From Streptomyces sp. 2131.1 (GTDB lineage Bacteria > Actinomycetota > Actinomycetes > Streptomycetales > Streptomycetaceae): DNA of 64,000 nt. Every line of letters starts with the position of its first letter. The first letter of the stretch is position 1. The DNA lies in the NCBI RefSeq assembly GCF_900105515.1, contig NZ_FNSY01000001.1, positions 3,348,001 to 3,412,000 of the forward strand. Direction: 5' to 3'. The position numbers were made by a program, and so were the translations under genes. Below are positions 1 through 8,864 of this stretch, in pieces. The notes beneath the pieces are model-generated. The model did no database searches, was not told the DNA's origin, and saw only the letters and a program-made list of their open reading frames with translations.

Positions 1-64
1 TGGATCTCGACGCGTGACCCCCTGCCGCCGCCGGCCGTGCCGGGCCGCCTTCTAAAATCTCCCC

Positions 65-1339
65 ATGGGTCTGACAACGGGTGACGACGGAGGAGTGCTG
101 CCCGGTCCGGCGGCCCCGGCGCAGGGCTGGCAGGCGCCGAGCGCGGTCGAGAAGGGGCTGTACGAGGCGAAGGCGCGCGGCGACTGGCCCGCGTACTACG
201 ACCTCGTCGCCCGGGCGGACCTGTACATGATGCAGTCGCGGGCGTACGTCGACGCGAACCCGGGCAACACCCGCTTCCACCCCTACTGGAACCCGCAGAC
301 CGGGACCATGTGCCTGGCCGTCTACACCGGCGGGATGCTGCCGCCGCCCGTCGCCGACCCGGTCTACAACAGCTACGACCTGGGCTGGTTCGCGGAGGCC
401 TGGGAGCAGAACGACCCGCCCTACCTCGTCGTCAACCCCGGCAGCCCGTGCGAGGGCATCCTGCCGGCGGGGCCGGAGGGCCGCGCCCTGTGGCAGCACC
501 ACTCGGCCTCCGTCGAAGAGCCCGGGCTGGCCCGGGACGCCGTCCACACCTTGGAGACGGGCGGGCCGCGGAGCGGGGCCGTCGCCTTCGGGCTCGCGGT
601 CGGCGCACACATCAACGTGCGCAACGGGCAGTACTGGAACGCGATGGCCTACCACGGTTCCGGCTACCGCATCGAGAAGAACACGCTGGAACGCTGGTGG
701 AGCGTCACCACCCGTGAGCAGTGGCAGAGAATGCAGGAACTGCTGCTGAGCGCCGGAATGGTCAGCGAGGTCTGGGAGTTCGTCCTGCAACTGCGCCGGA
801 CCATGGCCCTGGACTTCGCCGGCCCCGTCGACGTCGACCACTGGCGCGAGGCCGCCGCGAAGGTGGTGCGCCGGCGCATCGAGGCCGCCACCGAACCCCG
901 CCTGACCCCGGACGGCGTCACCCAGGGCCACACCGTCAGCCCCGCGGAGCTGGAGGGCCAGGTGACCGGCGTGCAGCGGCTGATCGGCCGCATAGCCCGT
1001 TACGAGGCACGGTTCAGGGCCGACGGCCTCCTGCCTGAGGGCGGCTTCGTCCGGAGCGTCGAGGCCTGGGACTACGGCCGCGCCTCCGGGATGGCCCGCT
1101 GGGGCCTCGCCGCCCGTTTCTGCTCCCTGCCGGAGGCGGAGGCGGCCGTGGTCCGCGCCGGCCGTCTCGTCCAGCTCAACTACCGCTCGTGGGAGGCCTT
1201 CTCGGCCGCCTACATCCTCGGCCGCTGCCTCCACTTCGACGAGGAGGAGTTCGGCGAGTGGTACGAGACCGCCCTCGCGACCCACCGCGCCCTGACCACG
1301 GACCCGGCCAGCCCCTGGCTCACGCTCCCCTGGAGCTGA
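65..1339 (+). CDS. DUF1266 domain protein
   Basis: A 424-residue soluble protein. The C-terminal half carries features I associate with the DUF1266 family: a WDYGR motif near residue 338, then SWEAFSAAYILGR and a closing SPWLTLPW. The N-terminal part (about residues 60-200) looks like an SseB-type accessory domain. No catalytic motif, signal peptide or membrane segment is visible, and the biochemical role of the family is unknown to me. The ATG at 65 has no clear Shine-Dalgarno sequence before it; only 64 bases of upstream sequence are available. It converges on the histidine kinase gene that follows, with 33 bases between the stop codons. It has no evident link to the biosynthetic genes further right. 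Family assignment is fairly sure; function is not. Confidence 0.85.
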   Translation: MGLTTGDDGGVLPGPAAPAQGWQAPSAVEKGLYEAKARGDWPAYYDLVARADLYMMQSRAYVDANPGNTRFHPYWNPQTGTMCLAVYTGGMLPPPVADPVYNSYDLGWFAEAWEQNDPPYLVVNPGSPCEGILPAGPEGRALWQHHSASVEEPGLARDAVHTLETGGPRSGAVAFGLAVGAHINVRNGQYWNAMAYHGSGYRIEKNTLERWWSVTTREQWQRMQELLLSAGMVSEVWEFVLQLRRTMALDFAGPVDVDHWREAAAKVVRRRIEAATEPRLTPDGVTQGHTVSPAELEGQVTGVQRLIGRIARYEARFRADGLLPEGGFVRSVEAWDYGRASGMARWGLAARFCSLPEAEAAVVRAGRLVQLNYRSWEAFSAAYILGRCLHFDEEEFGEWYETALATHRALTTDPASPWLTLPWS

Positions 1340-1372
1340 GGCGTCCCCTCCGACCGCCTCCTCGGTCCGTGG

Positions 1373-2917
1373 TCACGTCCCGGTGACCGCCCGCGCGGCG
1401 GCCCCCCGGTCCGCCAGGGGCCGGTCCGCCGGCAGCCGTACCGCGAACACCGTCTCGCCCGGGACCGAGCGCACCTCCACCACGCCGCCGTGGGCCGTCA
1501 CCACCGCCTGCACGATCGCTAGGCCGAGGCCCGTCGAGCCCGCGTGGCGGGAGCGGGAGGCGTCGCCCCGGGCGAAGCGTTCGAAGACGTGGGGGAGGAG
1601 GTCCGGGGGGATGCCGGGACCGTCGTCCTGGACCTCCAGGGTGACCCAGGGGTGGGCGGGGCCGGCCAGGACGCGGGCGGTGACCGTGGTGCCCGGTGGG
1701 GTGTGGGTGCGGGCATTGGCCAGGAGGCTGACCAGGACCTGGTGGATGCGGGTGGGGTCGGCGCGGACCGTGGCGGGGACCTCCGGGAGGTCCAGGCGCC
1801 AGTGGCGGGCGGGTTCGGTGCGGTCCGCCGCGCGGGCGTCGCTCACCGCGTCCACGACGAGCGGGGAGAGATCGGCGCTCTCGTACGAGAGCGGGCGGCC
1901 CGCGTCCAGGCGTGCGAGGAGGAGCAGGTCCTCGACCATGCCCGTCATGCGCTGCGCCTCGGACTCGATGCGGCCCAGGGCGTGCCGGGTGTCCGGGCCC
2001 GGCTCCTCGCGTCCGCGCCGGGTGAGTTCGGCGTAGCCGCGTATCGAGGCCAGCGGGGTGCGCAGCTCGTGGCTGGCGTCCGCGACGAACCGGCGCACCC
2101 GCGTCTCGCTGCGCTGCCGGGCGTCCAGGGCCGAACCGACGTGGCCCAGCATCCGGTTGAGTGCCGCGCCGACCTGCCCGACCTCCGTGCGCGGGTCCGC
2201 CTCCGCGTCCGGGACCCGCTCGAAAAGAGCCACCTCGCCGCTGTGCAGGGGGAGTTCGGAGACCCGGGTCGCCGTCGCGGCCACCCGGCGCAGCGGGCGC
2301 AGGGCGACCCCGACCATCGCCGCGCCCGCGATCCCGGCGGCGACGAGCCCCGCGCCGGTGACGCAGACCTCCACCAGGATCAGGGTGCCCAGCGCACGGC
2401 TCACCTCGGTGGTGGGGATGCCGACCAGCACCGTGGCGCCGCCGCTCGCGGGCACCGCCCGTACGCGGTAGCCGCCCAGGCCGGGGAGGTCGACGTCGTG
2501 GGCGTGGTCGTCCGCCGTGACACCGGCCGACGTCAGGGCGTCGCGCTGGGCGGTGCTCAGCGGTTCGGTGTTCTCGCCGGCGTCGAACCCGCCGTCCTTC
2601 ACCACGGCCGAGTCGGTGACCGCCCCGTGCTCGATCAGCGCGCCGAACGTCTCCAGGGGCTGGCCGCCCATGCCGACGAAGCCCAGCGGGTCACGGTCCT
2701 TGGGGCCGCCGCCCGGACTCGGGGCGCCCGGCACCCGCTGGGCCCGGACCGCGATGTCCCGCAGCTGGTCGTCGAGCTTCCCGTACATGTAGCTGTGGAA
2801 CGCGATCGCGGTCACCGAGCCGATCACGGCTGCGACCACCGCGATCAGCGTCACCGCCGAGACCACCAGCCGGGTGCGCAGGGTCCACGGCCGTCCCGGG
2901 CGCACGGCGCTACTCAC
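1373..2917 (-). CDS. sensor histidine kinase
   Basis: Membrane sensor kinase of an OmpR-type two-component system, 514 residues. A first membrane helix (about residues 16-42) is followed by an extracytoplasmic sensor region (about 43-177), a second helix (178-205), a HAMP linker and a HisKA domain whose phospho-acceptor His283 lies in ASHELRTPLASIRGY. The C-terminal ATPase domain shows DDGPGIPPD and STGLGLAIV. The gene starts inside the end of the response regulator gene (8-base overlap), so the two are translated together. The sensor domain gives no clear stimulus; the architecture resembles TrcS/TcrY-like actinobacterial kinases. No direct connection to the PKS region is seen. Confidence 0.93.
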   Translation of the reverse strand: MSSAVRPGRPWTLRTRLVVSAVTLIAVVAAVIGSVTAIAFHSYMYGKLDDQLRDIAVRAQRVPGAPSPGGGPKDRDPLGFVGMGGQPLETFGALIEHGAVTDSAVVKDGGFDAGENTEPLSTAQRDALTSAGVTADDHAHDVDLPGLGGYRVRAVPASGGATVLVGIPTTEVSRALGTLILVEVCVTGAGLVAAGIAGAAMVGVALRPLRRVAATATRVSELPLHSGEVALFERVPDAEADPRTEVGQVGAALNRMLGHVGSALDARQRSETRVRRFVADASHELRTPLASIRGYAELTRRGREEPGPDTRHALGRIESEAQRMTGMVEDLLLLARLDAGRPLSYESADLSPLVVDAVSDARAADRTEPARHWRLDLPEVPATVRADPTRIHQVLVSLLANARTHTPPGTTVTARVLAGPAHPWVTLEVQDDGPGIPPDLLPHVFERFARGDASRSRHAGSTGLGLAIVQAVVTAHGGVVEVRSVPGETVFAVRLPADRPLADRGAAARAVTGT

Positions 2918-3650
2918 CGGGCTTGATCAGGTATCCCGCCCCGCGCCGGGTGTGGATCATGGGCGTGCGGCCCGCGTCGATCTTCTTGCGCAGGTAGGAG
3001 ATGTACAGCTCGACCACGTTGGCCTGGCCGCCGAAGTCGTAGTTCCAGACGCGGTCCAGGATCTGGGCCTTGCTGAGCACCCGGCGCGGGTTGCGCATCA
3101 GGAACCGCAGCAGCTCGAACTCGGTGGCCGTGAGGTGGATGTTCTTCCCGCCCCGGCTCACCTCGTGGCTGTCCTCGTCGAGCATCAGGTCGCCCACGAC
3201 GAGCTGCGACTCGCTGCGCGCGGTCGCCGTGCCCGAGCGCCGGATCAGGCCGCGCAGCCGGGCCACCACCTCCTCCAGGCTGAACGGCTTGGTGACGTAG
3301 TCGTCGCCGCCCGCCGTGAGCCCGGCGATCCGGTCCTCCACGGCGTCCCGCGCGGTCAGGAACAGCACCGGCACGTCGGACAGCTCCCGGCGCAGCCTGC
3401 CGAGGACGGCCAGCCCGTCCATGTCGGGCAGCATCACGTCGAGGATCACCGCGTCCGGCCGGAACTCCCGGGCAGCCCGCACCGCGCCCGCCCCGTCACC
3501 GACGCTGCGCACCTCCCAGCCCTCGTAGCGGAGCGCCATCGAAAGCAGCTCCGTGAGCGAGGCCTCGTCGTCCACGACCAGGACCCGCACGGGGGTGCGG
3601 TCCGGCCTGAGCAGTTCGGTACGCCCCTGGGGCGAGGTCGTCGTCGTCAT
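2910..3650 (-). CDS. OmpR-family response regulator
   Basis: DNA-binding response regulator, 246 residues. The receiver domain has acidic residues D27/D28, phospho-acceptor D71 in ILDVMLPDMDG, T99 and K121 in TKPFS. The C-terminal winged helix (about 145-243) has the usual LTATEFELLRFL and YISYLRKKID segments. It forms an operon with the overlapping histidine kinase gene. The start ATG at 3650 has only a weak ribosome site. The short upstream region carries repeated CTGAGAG/CTGAGAA motifs 33 bases apart that could be its own binding sites. Residues needed for phosphorylation are all present, so it should be functional. Confidence 0.93.
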   Translation of the reverse strand: MTTTTSPQGRTELLRPDRTPVRVLVVDDEASLTELLSMALRYEGWEVRSVGDGAGAVRAAREFRPDAVILDVMLPDMDGLAVLGRLRRELSDVPVLFLTARDAVEDRIAGLTAGGDDYVTKPFSLEEVVARLRGLIRRSGTATARSESQLVVGDLMLDEDSHEVSRGGKNIHLTATEFELLRFLMRNPRRVLSKAQILDRVWNYDFGGQANVVELYISYLRKKIDAGRTPMIHTRRGAGYLIKPGE

Positions 3651-3673
3651 GACGCCAAGCCTGCGAGACGGCT

Positions 3674-3733
3674 CTGAGAGTCTTCTTGCCCGTTTCTGTG
3701 AATTCCCTGAGAAAGCGGGGCCGGCGTTCTCAG
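3674..3733. promoter_or_regulatory. repeat motifs and hairpin upstream of the response regulator
   Basis: CTGAGAG at 3674-3680 and CTGAGAA at 3707-3713 are direct repeats 33 bases apart (about three helical turns), as OmpR-type regulators often bind. TTCTCAG at 3727-3733 is the inverse of the second copy and gives a 7-bp hairpin with a 13-base loop overlapping the amidohydrolase stop codon. The hairpin may end the amidohydrolase transcript and the direct repeats may be an autoregulatory operator; both roles are inferred. Confidence 0.35.
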
Positions 3734-4617
3734 ACGCCGAACAGCGCCTTCGCGTTGTCGTGGCAGACCGCGCGCAGCCAGGGGTCGCCGAGGTCCAGGC
3801 GTTCCAGGGCGTGGAGCTGGTGGGCGTACGGGTACGGGATGTTCGGGAAGTCCGTGCCCAGCAGGATGCGGTCGCCGAGGTCCGCGAGGCGGGGGTGCTC
3901 CGCCTTCGGGAACGGCATGAAGTCCTCCGTGAAGTCGGTGAACGCCATCGTCGTGTCGAGCCGGACCTCCGGGTACCTCTCCGCGAGCGTCAGGAACTCC
4001 CCGTACTCCGGCATGCCCATGTGGGCCACGATCAGCGGGAGGCGGGGGTGCCGGGCCAGGACGCGGGCGATGGGGCCGGGTCCTGTGTGCTTGCCGGGGG
4101 CCGGGCCCGAGCCGCAGTGCGTCACGACGGGGATGCCCGCCTCCGCGAGCAGGCCCCAGACCGGGTCGAGCAGCGGGTCGTTCGGGTCGTACGCGCCGAC
4201 TTGGAGGTGCGCCTTGAAGACCCGGGCCCCGGCCTCGACGGCCTCGCGGACGTATGTCCCGGCGTCCGGCTCGGGGAAGAAGGTCGCGGTGTGCAGGCAG
4301 TCCGGGGTGCGGGCGGCGAAGTCCGCGGCCCAGGCGTTGAGCCAGGCGGCCATCGACGGCTTGTGCGGGTAGAGCATCGACGTGAAGCGCAGGACGCCGA
4401 ACGAGCGGAGCAGGGCGAGGCGTTCGTCCTCCTCGTGCCGGTAGGTGATCGGCCACTCCAGGCCGGTCAGCGGGCCCGCCGAGTCGAAGTACGCCCAGAC
4501 CTTGCGCAGCACCCGCTCGGGCATGAAGTGCGTGTGTACGTCGATGAGCCCGGGCAGCCCGAGCCGCTGCCGGAACCGCGCCACGGCGTCGTGATCGTCA
4601 CCCATACGGCCGACCAT
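3730..4617 (-). CDS. amidohydrolase family protein (TIM-barrel metal hydrolase)
   Basis: A 295-residue protein of the amidohydrolase-2 type. It has the metal-binding DVHTH near the N terminus, THCGSG (about residue 160), AHMGMPEYG (about 194) and GTDFPN (about 257), matching the His/Asp metal ligands of this superfamily. Members are metal-dependent hydrolases or decarboxylases acting on cyclic or aromatic substrates; the substrate here cannot be read. It starts one base after the stop of the DUF2797 gene (TGAGATG), so the two are probably translationally coupled. An internal ATG at 4605 is an alternative start. It is not a VinJ-type peptidase, which belongs to the alpha/beta hydrolases. Confidence 0.85.
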   Translation of the reverse strand: MVGRMGDDHDAVARFRQRLGLPGLIDVHTHFMPERVLRKVWAYFDSAGPLTGLEWPITYRHEEDERLALLRSFGVLRFTSMLYPHKPSMAAWLNAWAADFAARTPDCLHTATFFPEPDAGTYVREAVEAGARVFKAHLQVGAYDPNDPLLDPVWGLLAEAGIPVVTHCGSGPAPGKHTGPGPIARVLARHPRLPLIVAHMGMPEYGEFLTLAERYPEVRLDTTMAFTDFTEDFMPFPKAEHPRLADLGDRILLGTDFPNIPYPYAHQLHALERLDLGDPWLRAVCHDNAKALFGV

Positions 4618-4618
4618 C

Positions 4619-5503
4619 TCAGAACAGCCCGTCCTGCGCCGCGCCGCCCCCCACCGCGACGGTCGGCACGCCGACCCCGGCGGGGGCCGCGCCGGCCGCC
4701 GTCAGCGCCCAGCCGGTCATCAGCCGGGTGTCGACGACGACGAGGCCCCGCGCGCCCGTGTCCAGGTGCAGGTCGGGCCCGGCCGCCGCGACCAGCCGCC
4801 CCGCGACCGCCCCACCGTCCACCAGCCCGGTCACCGCGCGGACCGGTCCGGACGCCGCCCCGAGACCGAAGATTTCCGCGTGGTCCACCGCCCCGAACGG
4901 CAGCCGCTCCAGCGCCTCCGGCCAGCCGCCGCCCTCCAGGGCCGCCGCCTTCCCGTACAGCTCCGCCACCTCGGCGGCCCGCTCCCCCGGCGCCGGCAGG
5001 TCCGCCCGCACCGCCCGCTTGCGCGCGTACGGGATTCGGTCCGGGACGCCGAGAGCCGCCCGCAGCACCTCCTCGGCCCGGCGCGCCGCCATCAGCGGAC
5101 CCCGTCCCAGCCAGCTGAAGACCACCGCCCCCTGCTCCCGCAGCCGCGCCGCGCCCCGCTCCTCGGCGGTGATCCCGACCTTCACCATGCCGGGCCCGAA
5201 CCACGCCAGGTACACCCGGTACGTGCGCGGGTCGTCCGGGATCGTGTCGGCGGCCACCGAGTGCGCCCGGTCGAGCCGCCCGCACTCCGCGCACCGCCCG
5301 CCCGTGCTCGTCGCCGGGACCACGGCCGCCACCGGGCACGCGTTGCCCCGCGCCCCGGAACAGCGCCGCTCACCGGCCGCCCGGAAGCCGAACTCCGTCC
5401 CGTACGACAGCGGACTCGACCGCGTACGCGTGCCCTTGCGCCAGCCGAGCGCGGGGCCGCCGGAGTCCTCGGGCCAGCGGAGGCCGGTGCACTGCCAGTC
5501 CAT
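4619..5503 (-). CDS. DUF2797 domain protein
   Basis: A 294-residue protein recognised by the central segment VYLAWFGPGMVKVGIT, a GIY-YIG-like element typical of DUF2797, and by a Cys-bearing N-terminal region (C49, C56 and the pair in GRCAECG) that could bind a metal. The biochemical role is not established to my knowledge. It is transcribed away from the ECF41 sigma gene (53 bases between starts) and is coupled to the downstream amidohydrolase. No signal peptide or membrane helix is seen. Confidence 0.8.
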   Translation of the reverse strand: MDWQCTGLRWPEDSGGPALGWRKGTRTRSSPLSYGTEFGFRAAGERRCSGARGNACPVAAVVPATSTGGRCAECGRLDRAHSVAADTIPDDPRTYRVYLAWFGPGMVKVGITAEERGAARLREQGAVVFSWLGRGPLMAARRAEEVLRAALGVPDRIPYARKRAVRADLPAPGERAAEVAELYGKAAALEGGGWPEALERLPFGAVDHAEIFGLGAASGPVRAVTGLVDGGAVAGRLVAAAGPDLHLDTGARGLVVVDTRLMTGWALTAAGAAPAGVGVPTVAVGGGAAQDGLF

Positions 5504-5556
5504 GCCGGCACCCTACGGGCGGCCACTGACAACGCGGGCGCGACTAGGATTCGGGC

Positions 5557-6501
5557 ATGACCCCGACCGTGCAGGACGTGGACCGGTTCGAGGCGGCCAG
5601 GCCCCGGCTGGAGGCCATCGCCTACCGGCTGCTGGGCTCCGCGAGCGAGGCCGAGGACGCCGTGCAGGACACGTACCTGCGATGGCAGGCCGCCGACGTC
5701 CGGCGGATCGAGGTCCCCGAGGCCTGGCTGACCAAGGTCCTCACCAATCTCTGCCTCAACCAGCTCACCTCCGCCCGCGCCCGCCGCGAGACGTACGTGG
5801 GCGCGTGGCTGCCCGAGCCGCTGCTCGCCGGGGACGCCATGCTCGGCCCCGCCGACACGGCCGAACAGCGCGAGTCCGTCTCGTACGCCGTGCTCACGCT
5901 CATGGAGCGGCTGACGCCGAGCGAGCGGGCGGTCTACGTGCTGCGCGAGGCGTTCGGCTACCCGCACCGGGAGATCGCGGAGATCCTGGACATCGGCGAG
6001 TCAGCCGCGCAGCAGGTCTACCACCGGGCGAGGAAGCACATCGCCGACGGCCGGACGCGCACCCAGGTCGACGAGGCCGCCGCCCGGCGGGTCATCGAGG
6101 AGTTCCTGCTCGCCGCCGCAGGCGGCCGTACCGAACCGCTCGTGGAACTGCTGACGTCGGACGCGATCTCCATCGGGGACGGCGGCGGCAAGGTGCCGGC
6201 CCGTGCCAAGGCGTTCGAGGGCGCGAAGGCGGTCGCGACGTTCATGCGCGGCCTGCTCAAGCCGGGCAAGGCGAAGACGGCGGTGACCGGCGGTTCCGTC
6301 GACCTGTACCTGACGTCCGCCAACGGCTCCCACGCCGTCGTGGCGGCCGTCGGCGGACGGGTCATCGGCGTCATGTGCGTGGAGGTCGCCCCCGAGGGCA
6401 TCGCCTCCTTCCGCAACCAGGTCAACCCGGACAAGCTGGAGCGGGCGACCCGGCAGTGGGCGGCCATGGAACACGGAAAGCCGCTGCTCACGGCCTTCTG
6501 A
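5557..6501 (+). CDS. sigJ: ECF41-group sigma factor (SigJ-like)
   Basis: RNA polymerase extracytoplasmic-function sigma factor, 314 residues. Region 2 (about residues 10-75, with YRLLGSASEAEDAVQDTYLRW) and region 4 (about 110-165, with LREAFGYPHREIAEIL) are followed by a SnoaL/NTF2-like C-terminal extension. That extension shows the two signatures of ECF41 proteins, DGGGK (about residue 207) and NPDKL (about 288), where the extension itself controls activity in place of an anti-sigma factor. ECF41 genes usually sit next to a redox enzyme they control, and here an FAD oxidoreductase follows 114 bases downstream on the same strand. Confidence 0.92.
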   Translation: MTPTVQDVDRFEAARPRLEAIAYRLLGSASEAEDAVQDTYLRWQAADVRRIEVPEAWLTKVLTNLCLNQLTSARARRETYVGAWLPEPLLAGDAMLGPADTAEQRESVSYAVLTLMERLTPSERAVYVLREAFGYPHREIAEILDIGESAAQQVYHRARKHIADGRTRTQVDEAAARRVIEEFLLAAAGGRTEPLVELLTSDAISIGDGGGKVPARAKAFEGAKAVATFMRGLLKPGKAKTAVTGGSVDLYLTSANGSHAVVAAVGGRVIGVMCVEVAPEGIASFRNQVNPDKLERATRQWAAMEHGKPLLTAF

Positions 6502-6508
6502 GTGCTTT

Positions 6509-6522
6509 GTGACGCAGGTCAC
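6509..6522. promoter_or_regulatory. inverted repeat between the sigma factor and oxidoreductase genes
   Basis: GTGAC-GCAG-GTCAC, a perfect 5-bp inverted repeat just after the sigma gene stop and about 95 bases before the oxidoreductase start. It could be a regulator site or part of an ECF41-type promoter region. I could not match a full ECF41 promoter with confidence. Confidence 0.25.
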
Positions 6523-6615
6523 GTTCTTCTTCTGTCAGGAAAGCGCGGGCTGCCCGGTTCAAGGGGCGAGAAACCACCCCGTAGGGGCGAACCCGCGCGA
6601 GACAGGAGCAGGCAC

Positions 6616-7818
6616 ATGCAGCAGCACCGCATCATCGTCCTCGGAGCCGGATACGCCGGAGCCATCGCGGCGGGCCGCGTCGCCAAGCGGCTGCGTCCCG
6701 AGGACGTCCAGGTCACCCTCGTCAACGCGGAGCCCGACTTCGTCGAGCGCGTCCGCATGCACCAGCTCGCGGCGGGCCAGGACCTCAAGCCCCGCCCCTT
6801 CTCCGAGATGTTCGCCGGCACCGGTGTGGAGCTGAAGGTCGGCCGGGTCACCGCCGTGGACGTCGACCGCAGGGCCGTCACCGTGCGGGGCGCGGACGGC
6901 GAGGAGGAGCTGGCGTACGACAGCCTCGTCTACGCCCTCGGCAGCGCCTGGAACACCCACGGCGTCCCGGGCACCGCCGAGCACGCCCACGAGATCGCGA
7001 GCCGCCCCGGCGCGCTCCGGCTGCGCGACAGGCTGGCCGCCCTCGCGCCCGGGCAGTCCGTCCTCGTCGTCGGCGGCGGACTGACCGGCCTGGAGGCCGC
7101 GACCGAGTTCGCGGAGGCCCGCCCGGACCTCGACATCGCCCTCGCCGCGCGCGGTGAACTCGGCGACTGGCTCTCGCCCAACGGTCGCGCCCACGTCCGC
7201 AAGGTCTTCGGCCGGCTCGGGATCACGGTCCACGAGAACACCGCCGTCGCGGAGGTCGGGGCGGGTCACGTCACCACGGCCGACGGCACCTCGTTCCCGG
7301 CGGCGGTCACCGTCTGGACGGCGGGTTTCGCGGTCCACCCGCTCGCGGAGGCCACCGCGCTGGAGACCGACGAGAACGGCCGGATCGTGGTCGAAGAAAC
7401 CATGCGCTCGGTCTCGCACCCCGACGTGTACGCGATCGGCGACGCGGCCCTCGTCGCGGGCCCCGGCGGCAAGCCGCTGCGGATGTCCTGCGCCTCGGGC
7501 GTCCCCACCGCCTGGCAGGCGGCCGACGCCATCGCGGCCCGGCTCACCGGCGCCAAGGTCCCGTCCACACCGCTGCGCTACTTCAACCAGTGCGTCTCGC
7601 TGGGCCGCAAGGACGGCCTGATCCAGTACGTCACCGCCGACGACCGCGCTGTCCGGGCCTCACTGAGGGGCCGGGTCGCCGCGCTCTACAAGGAGCTGAT
7701 CTGCAAGGGCGCCGCCTGGGGCGTGGCCAACCCGACCGCCGGCCTGATCATCCGGCGCCGCCCGGTCGTGGCGGGGCGCGACGGGACGGCGGCACCGGTG
7801 GTGGCCGAGCAGCGGTGA
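6616..7818 (+). CDS. NAD(P)/FAD-dependent oxidoreductase
   Basis: A 400-residue two-dinucleotide-binding-domain flavoprotein, related to type II NADH dehydrogenases. The FAD site is at the N terminus (IIVLGAGYAGAIAAG), the NAD(P)H site near residue 150 (VLVVGGGLTGLEAATE) and the second FAD motif near residue 270 (DVYAIGDAA). The start was set at the ATG at 6616 because GACAGGAG lies 5-8 bases before it; the open frame extends further upstream without a ribosome site. Its place directly after an ECF41 sigma factor suggests it is that factor's target. The electron acceptor is unknown, and no membrane-anchoring helix is obvious. Confidence 0.9.
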   Translation: MQQHRIIVLGAGYAGAIAAGRVAKRLRPEDVQVTLVNAEPDFVERVRMHQLAAGQDLKPRPFSEMFAGTGVELKVGRVTAVDVDRRAVTVRGADGEEELAYDSLVYALGSAWNTHGVPGTAEHAHEIASRPGALRLRDRLAALAPGQSVLVVGGGLTGLEAATEFAEARPDLDIALAARGELGDWLSPNGRAHVRKVFGRLGITVHENTAVAEVGAGHVTTADGTSFPAAVTVWTAGFAVHPLAEATALETDENGRIVVEETMRSVSHPDVYAIGDAALVAGPGGKPLRMSCASGVPTAWQAADAIAARLTGAKVPSTPLRYFNQCVSLGRKDGLIQYVTADDRAVRASLRGRVAALYKELICKGAAWGVANPTAGLIIRRRPVVAGRDGTAAPVVAEQR

Positions 7819-7825
7819 CCGGGGG

Positions 7826-8770
7826 TCAGAAGAGGCGTTCGGGGGGCGGTCCCGCGCTCGGTGTCCGGGTGGTGGGGCCGTCCGGGGTGACGTACTCGAC
7901 GTCGCCCAGGGGGTCCGCCGTCACCTCGCCGACCACGGCGGCGTGCCGGCCCTCGGGGCGGGCGTGGAGCGCGGCGAGCACGGTGTCCGTGCGTTCCGGG
8001 GGGACGAACAGGCACAGGCTCCCCGCGCACGCCGCGTCCAGGGGGGCGAGGCCCCGGGTGGCCAGGGCGACCCGGGCCTCGTAGCTGACGGGCAGCGCGG
8101 ACTCGTCGACGCGCAGGGTGAGCCGGCGGGCGGCGGCGGTCAGGCGCAGGGTCTCCGCGAGGCCGCCGGCTCCGACGGGGCGGGCGTGGTGGAGGCCGTC
8201 GCGGACCTCGCGCAGGAGGCCCGTGAGGGGGGCGCAGTCGCTGGGCACGTGGTGCTCGTAGCCGAGGCCGTCGCGCAGGGAGACCAGGTGGGCCGCGTGG
8301 TCGCCGAGGGGGCCCGTCACCACGATCCGGTCGCCCGGGCGGACGCGGTCCGGGGCCAGCGCGGGCCCCCGGCGGTCGCCGAACGCGGTGGCGGTGACGT
8401 AGACCCGGTCGGCCTCACCGGCGCGGACGACCTGGGTGTCCACGGCGGCGACGGTGACCCCGGCCTCGGCGGCGGCGTCCCGGATGGACGCGGTGAGCCT
8501 GTGGACCAGGTCGAGCGGGAGCCCGGCCTCCAGCACGATGCCGAGGGCCAGGTGGCGGGGGTCGGCGCCGGTGGCCGCGAGGTCGTTGACGGCACCGCAG
8601 ACGGCGACCCGGCCGATGTCCCCGTTGCCGAAGAACGGCGGGTCGACGACGTAGGTCCCCGCCCGGACGACGAGGTCGGGCTCCCGGGGCGCCAGGGCCC
8701 GGGTGATCAGCTCGCGCACCTCCGGGCCGAAGCCGACCTGCGTGGTGTACCGGTCTCGCGTGTACGTCAC
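7826..8770 (-). CDS. HypE-like AIR-synthase-family protein, no C-terminal Cys
   Basis: A 314-residue member of the AIR synthase/HypE fold. It has the HypE-type segment YVVDPPFFGNGDIGRVAV followed by GAVNDLAATGA, and DTQVVRAGEADRVYVT, which form the ATP site in HypE. True HypE ends with a conserved Cys tail that carries the thiocarboxamide/cyanide group for NiFe hydrogenase; this protein ends in PPERLF with no Cys, and no hyp or hydrogenase genes are nearby. It is therefore probably an ATP-dependent enzyme of another pathway. A GTG at 8770 is preferred because a G-rich ribosome site precedes it at workable spacing; GTG at 8779 is the alternative. It converges tightly on the oxidoreductase gene. 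Confidence 0.75.
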   Translation of the reverse strand: MTYTRDRYTTQVGFGPEVRELITRALAPREPDLVVRAGTYVVDPPFFGNGDIGRVAVCGAVNDLAATGADPRHLALGIVLEAGLPLDLVHRLTASIRDAAAEAGVTVAAVDTQVVRAGEADRVYVTATAFGDRRGPALAPDRVRPGDRIVVTGPLGDHAAHLVSLRDGLGYEHHVPSDCAPLTGLLREVRDGLHHARPVGAGGLAETLRLTAAARRLTLRVDESALPVSYEARVALATRGLAPLDAACAGSLCLFVPPERTDTVLAALHARPEGRHAAVVGEVTADPLGDVEYVTPDGPTTRTPSAGPPPERLF

Positions 8771-8864
8771 GGAACCCACCCCCCGATGCGCGCGTCACGG
8801 CCGTGCCCATCATGCTGCGGGGGTGCGGGCGCGCCTACCCGTGTTCACGCCCTAGGGGGACTGG

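Noticed and set aside
3730..4617. Amidohydrolase as the missing VinJ-type dipeptide peptidase
   Set aside because: It is a metal-dependent TIM-barrel hydrolase far from the PKS genes, while VinJ is an alpha/beta-hydrolase proline iminopeptidase.
6534..6565. ECF41 promoter before the oxidoreductase gene
   Set aside because: TGTCAGG is only a partial match to the -35 element and no convincing -10 follows at the right spacing.
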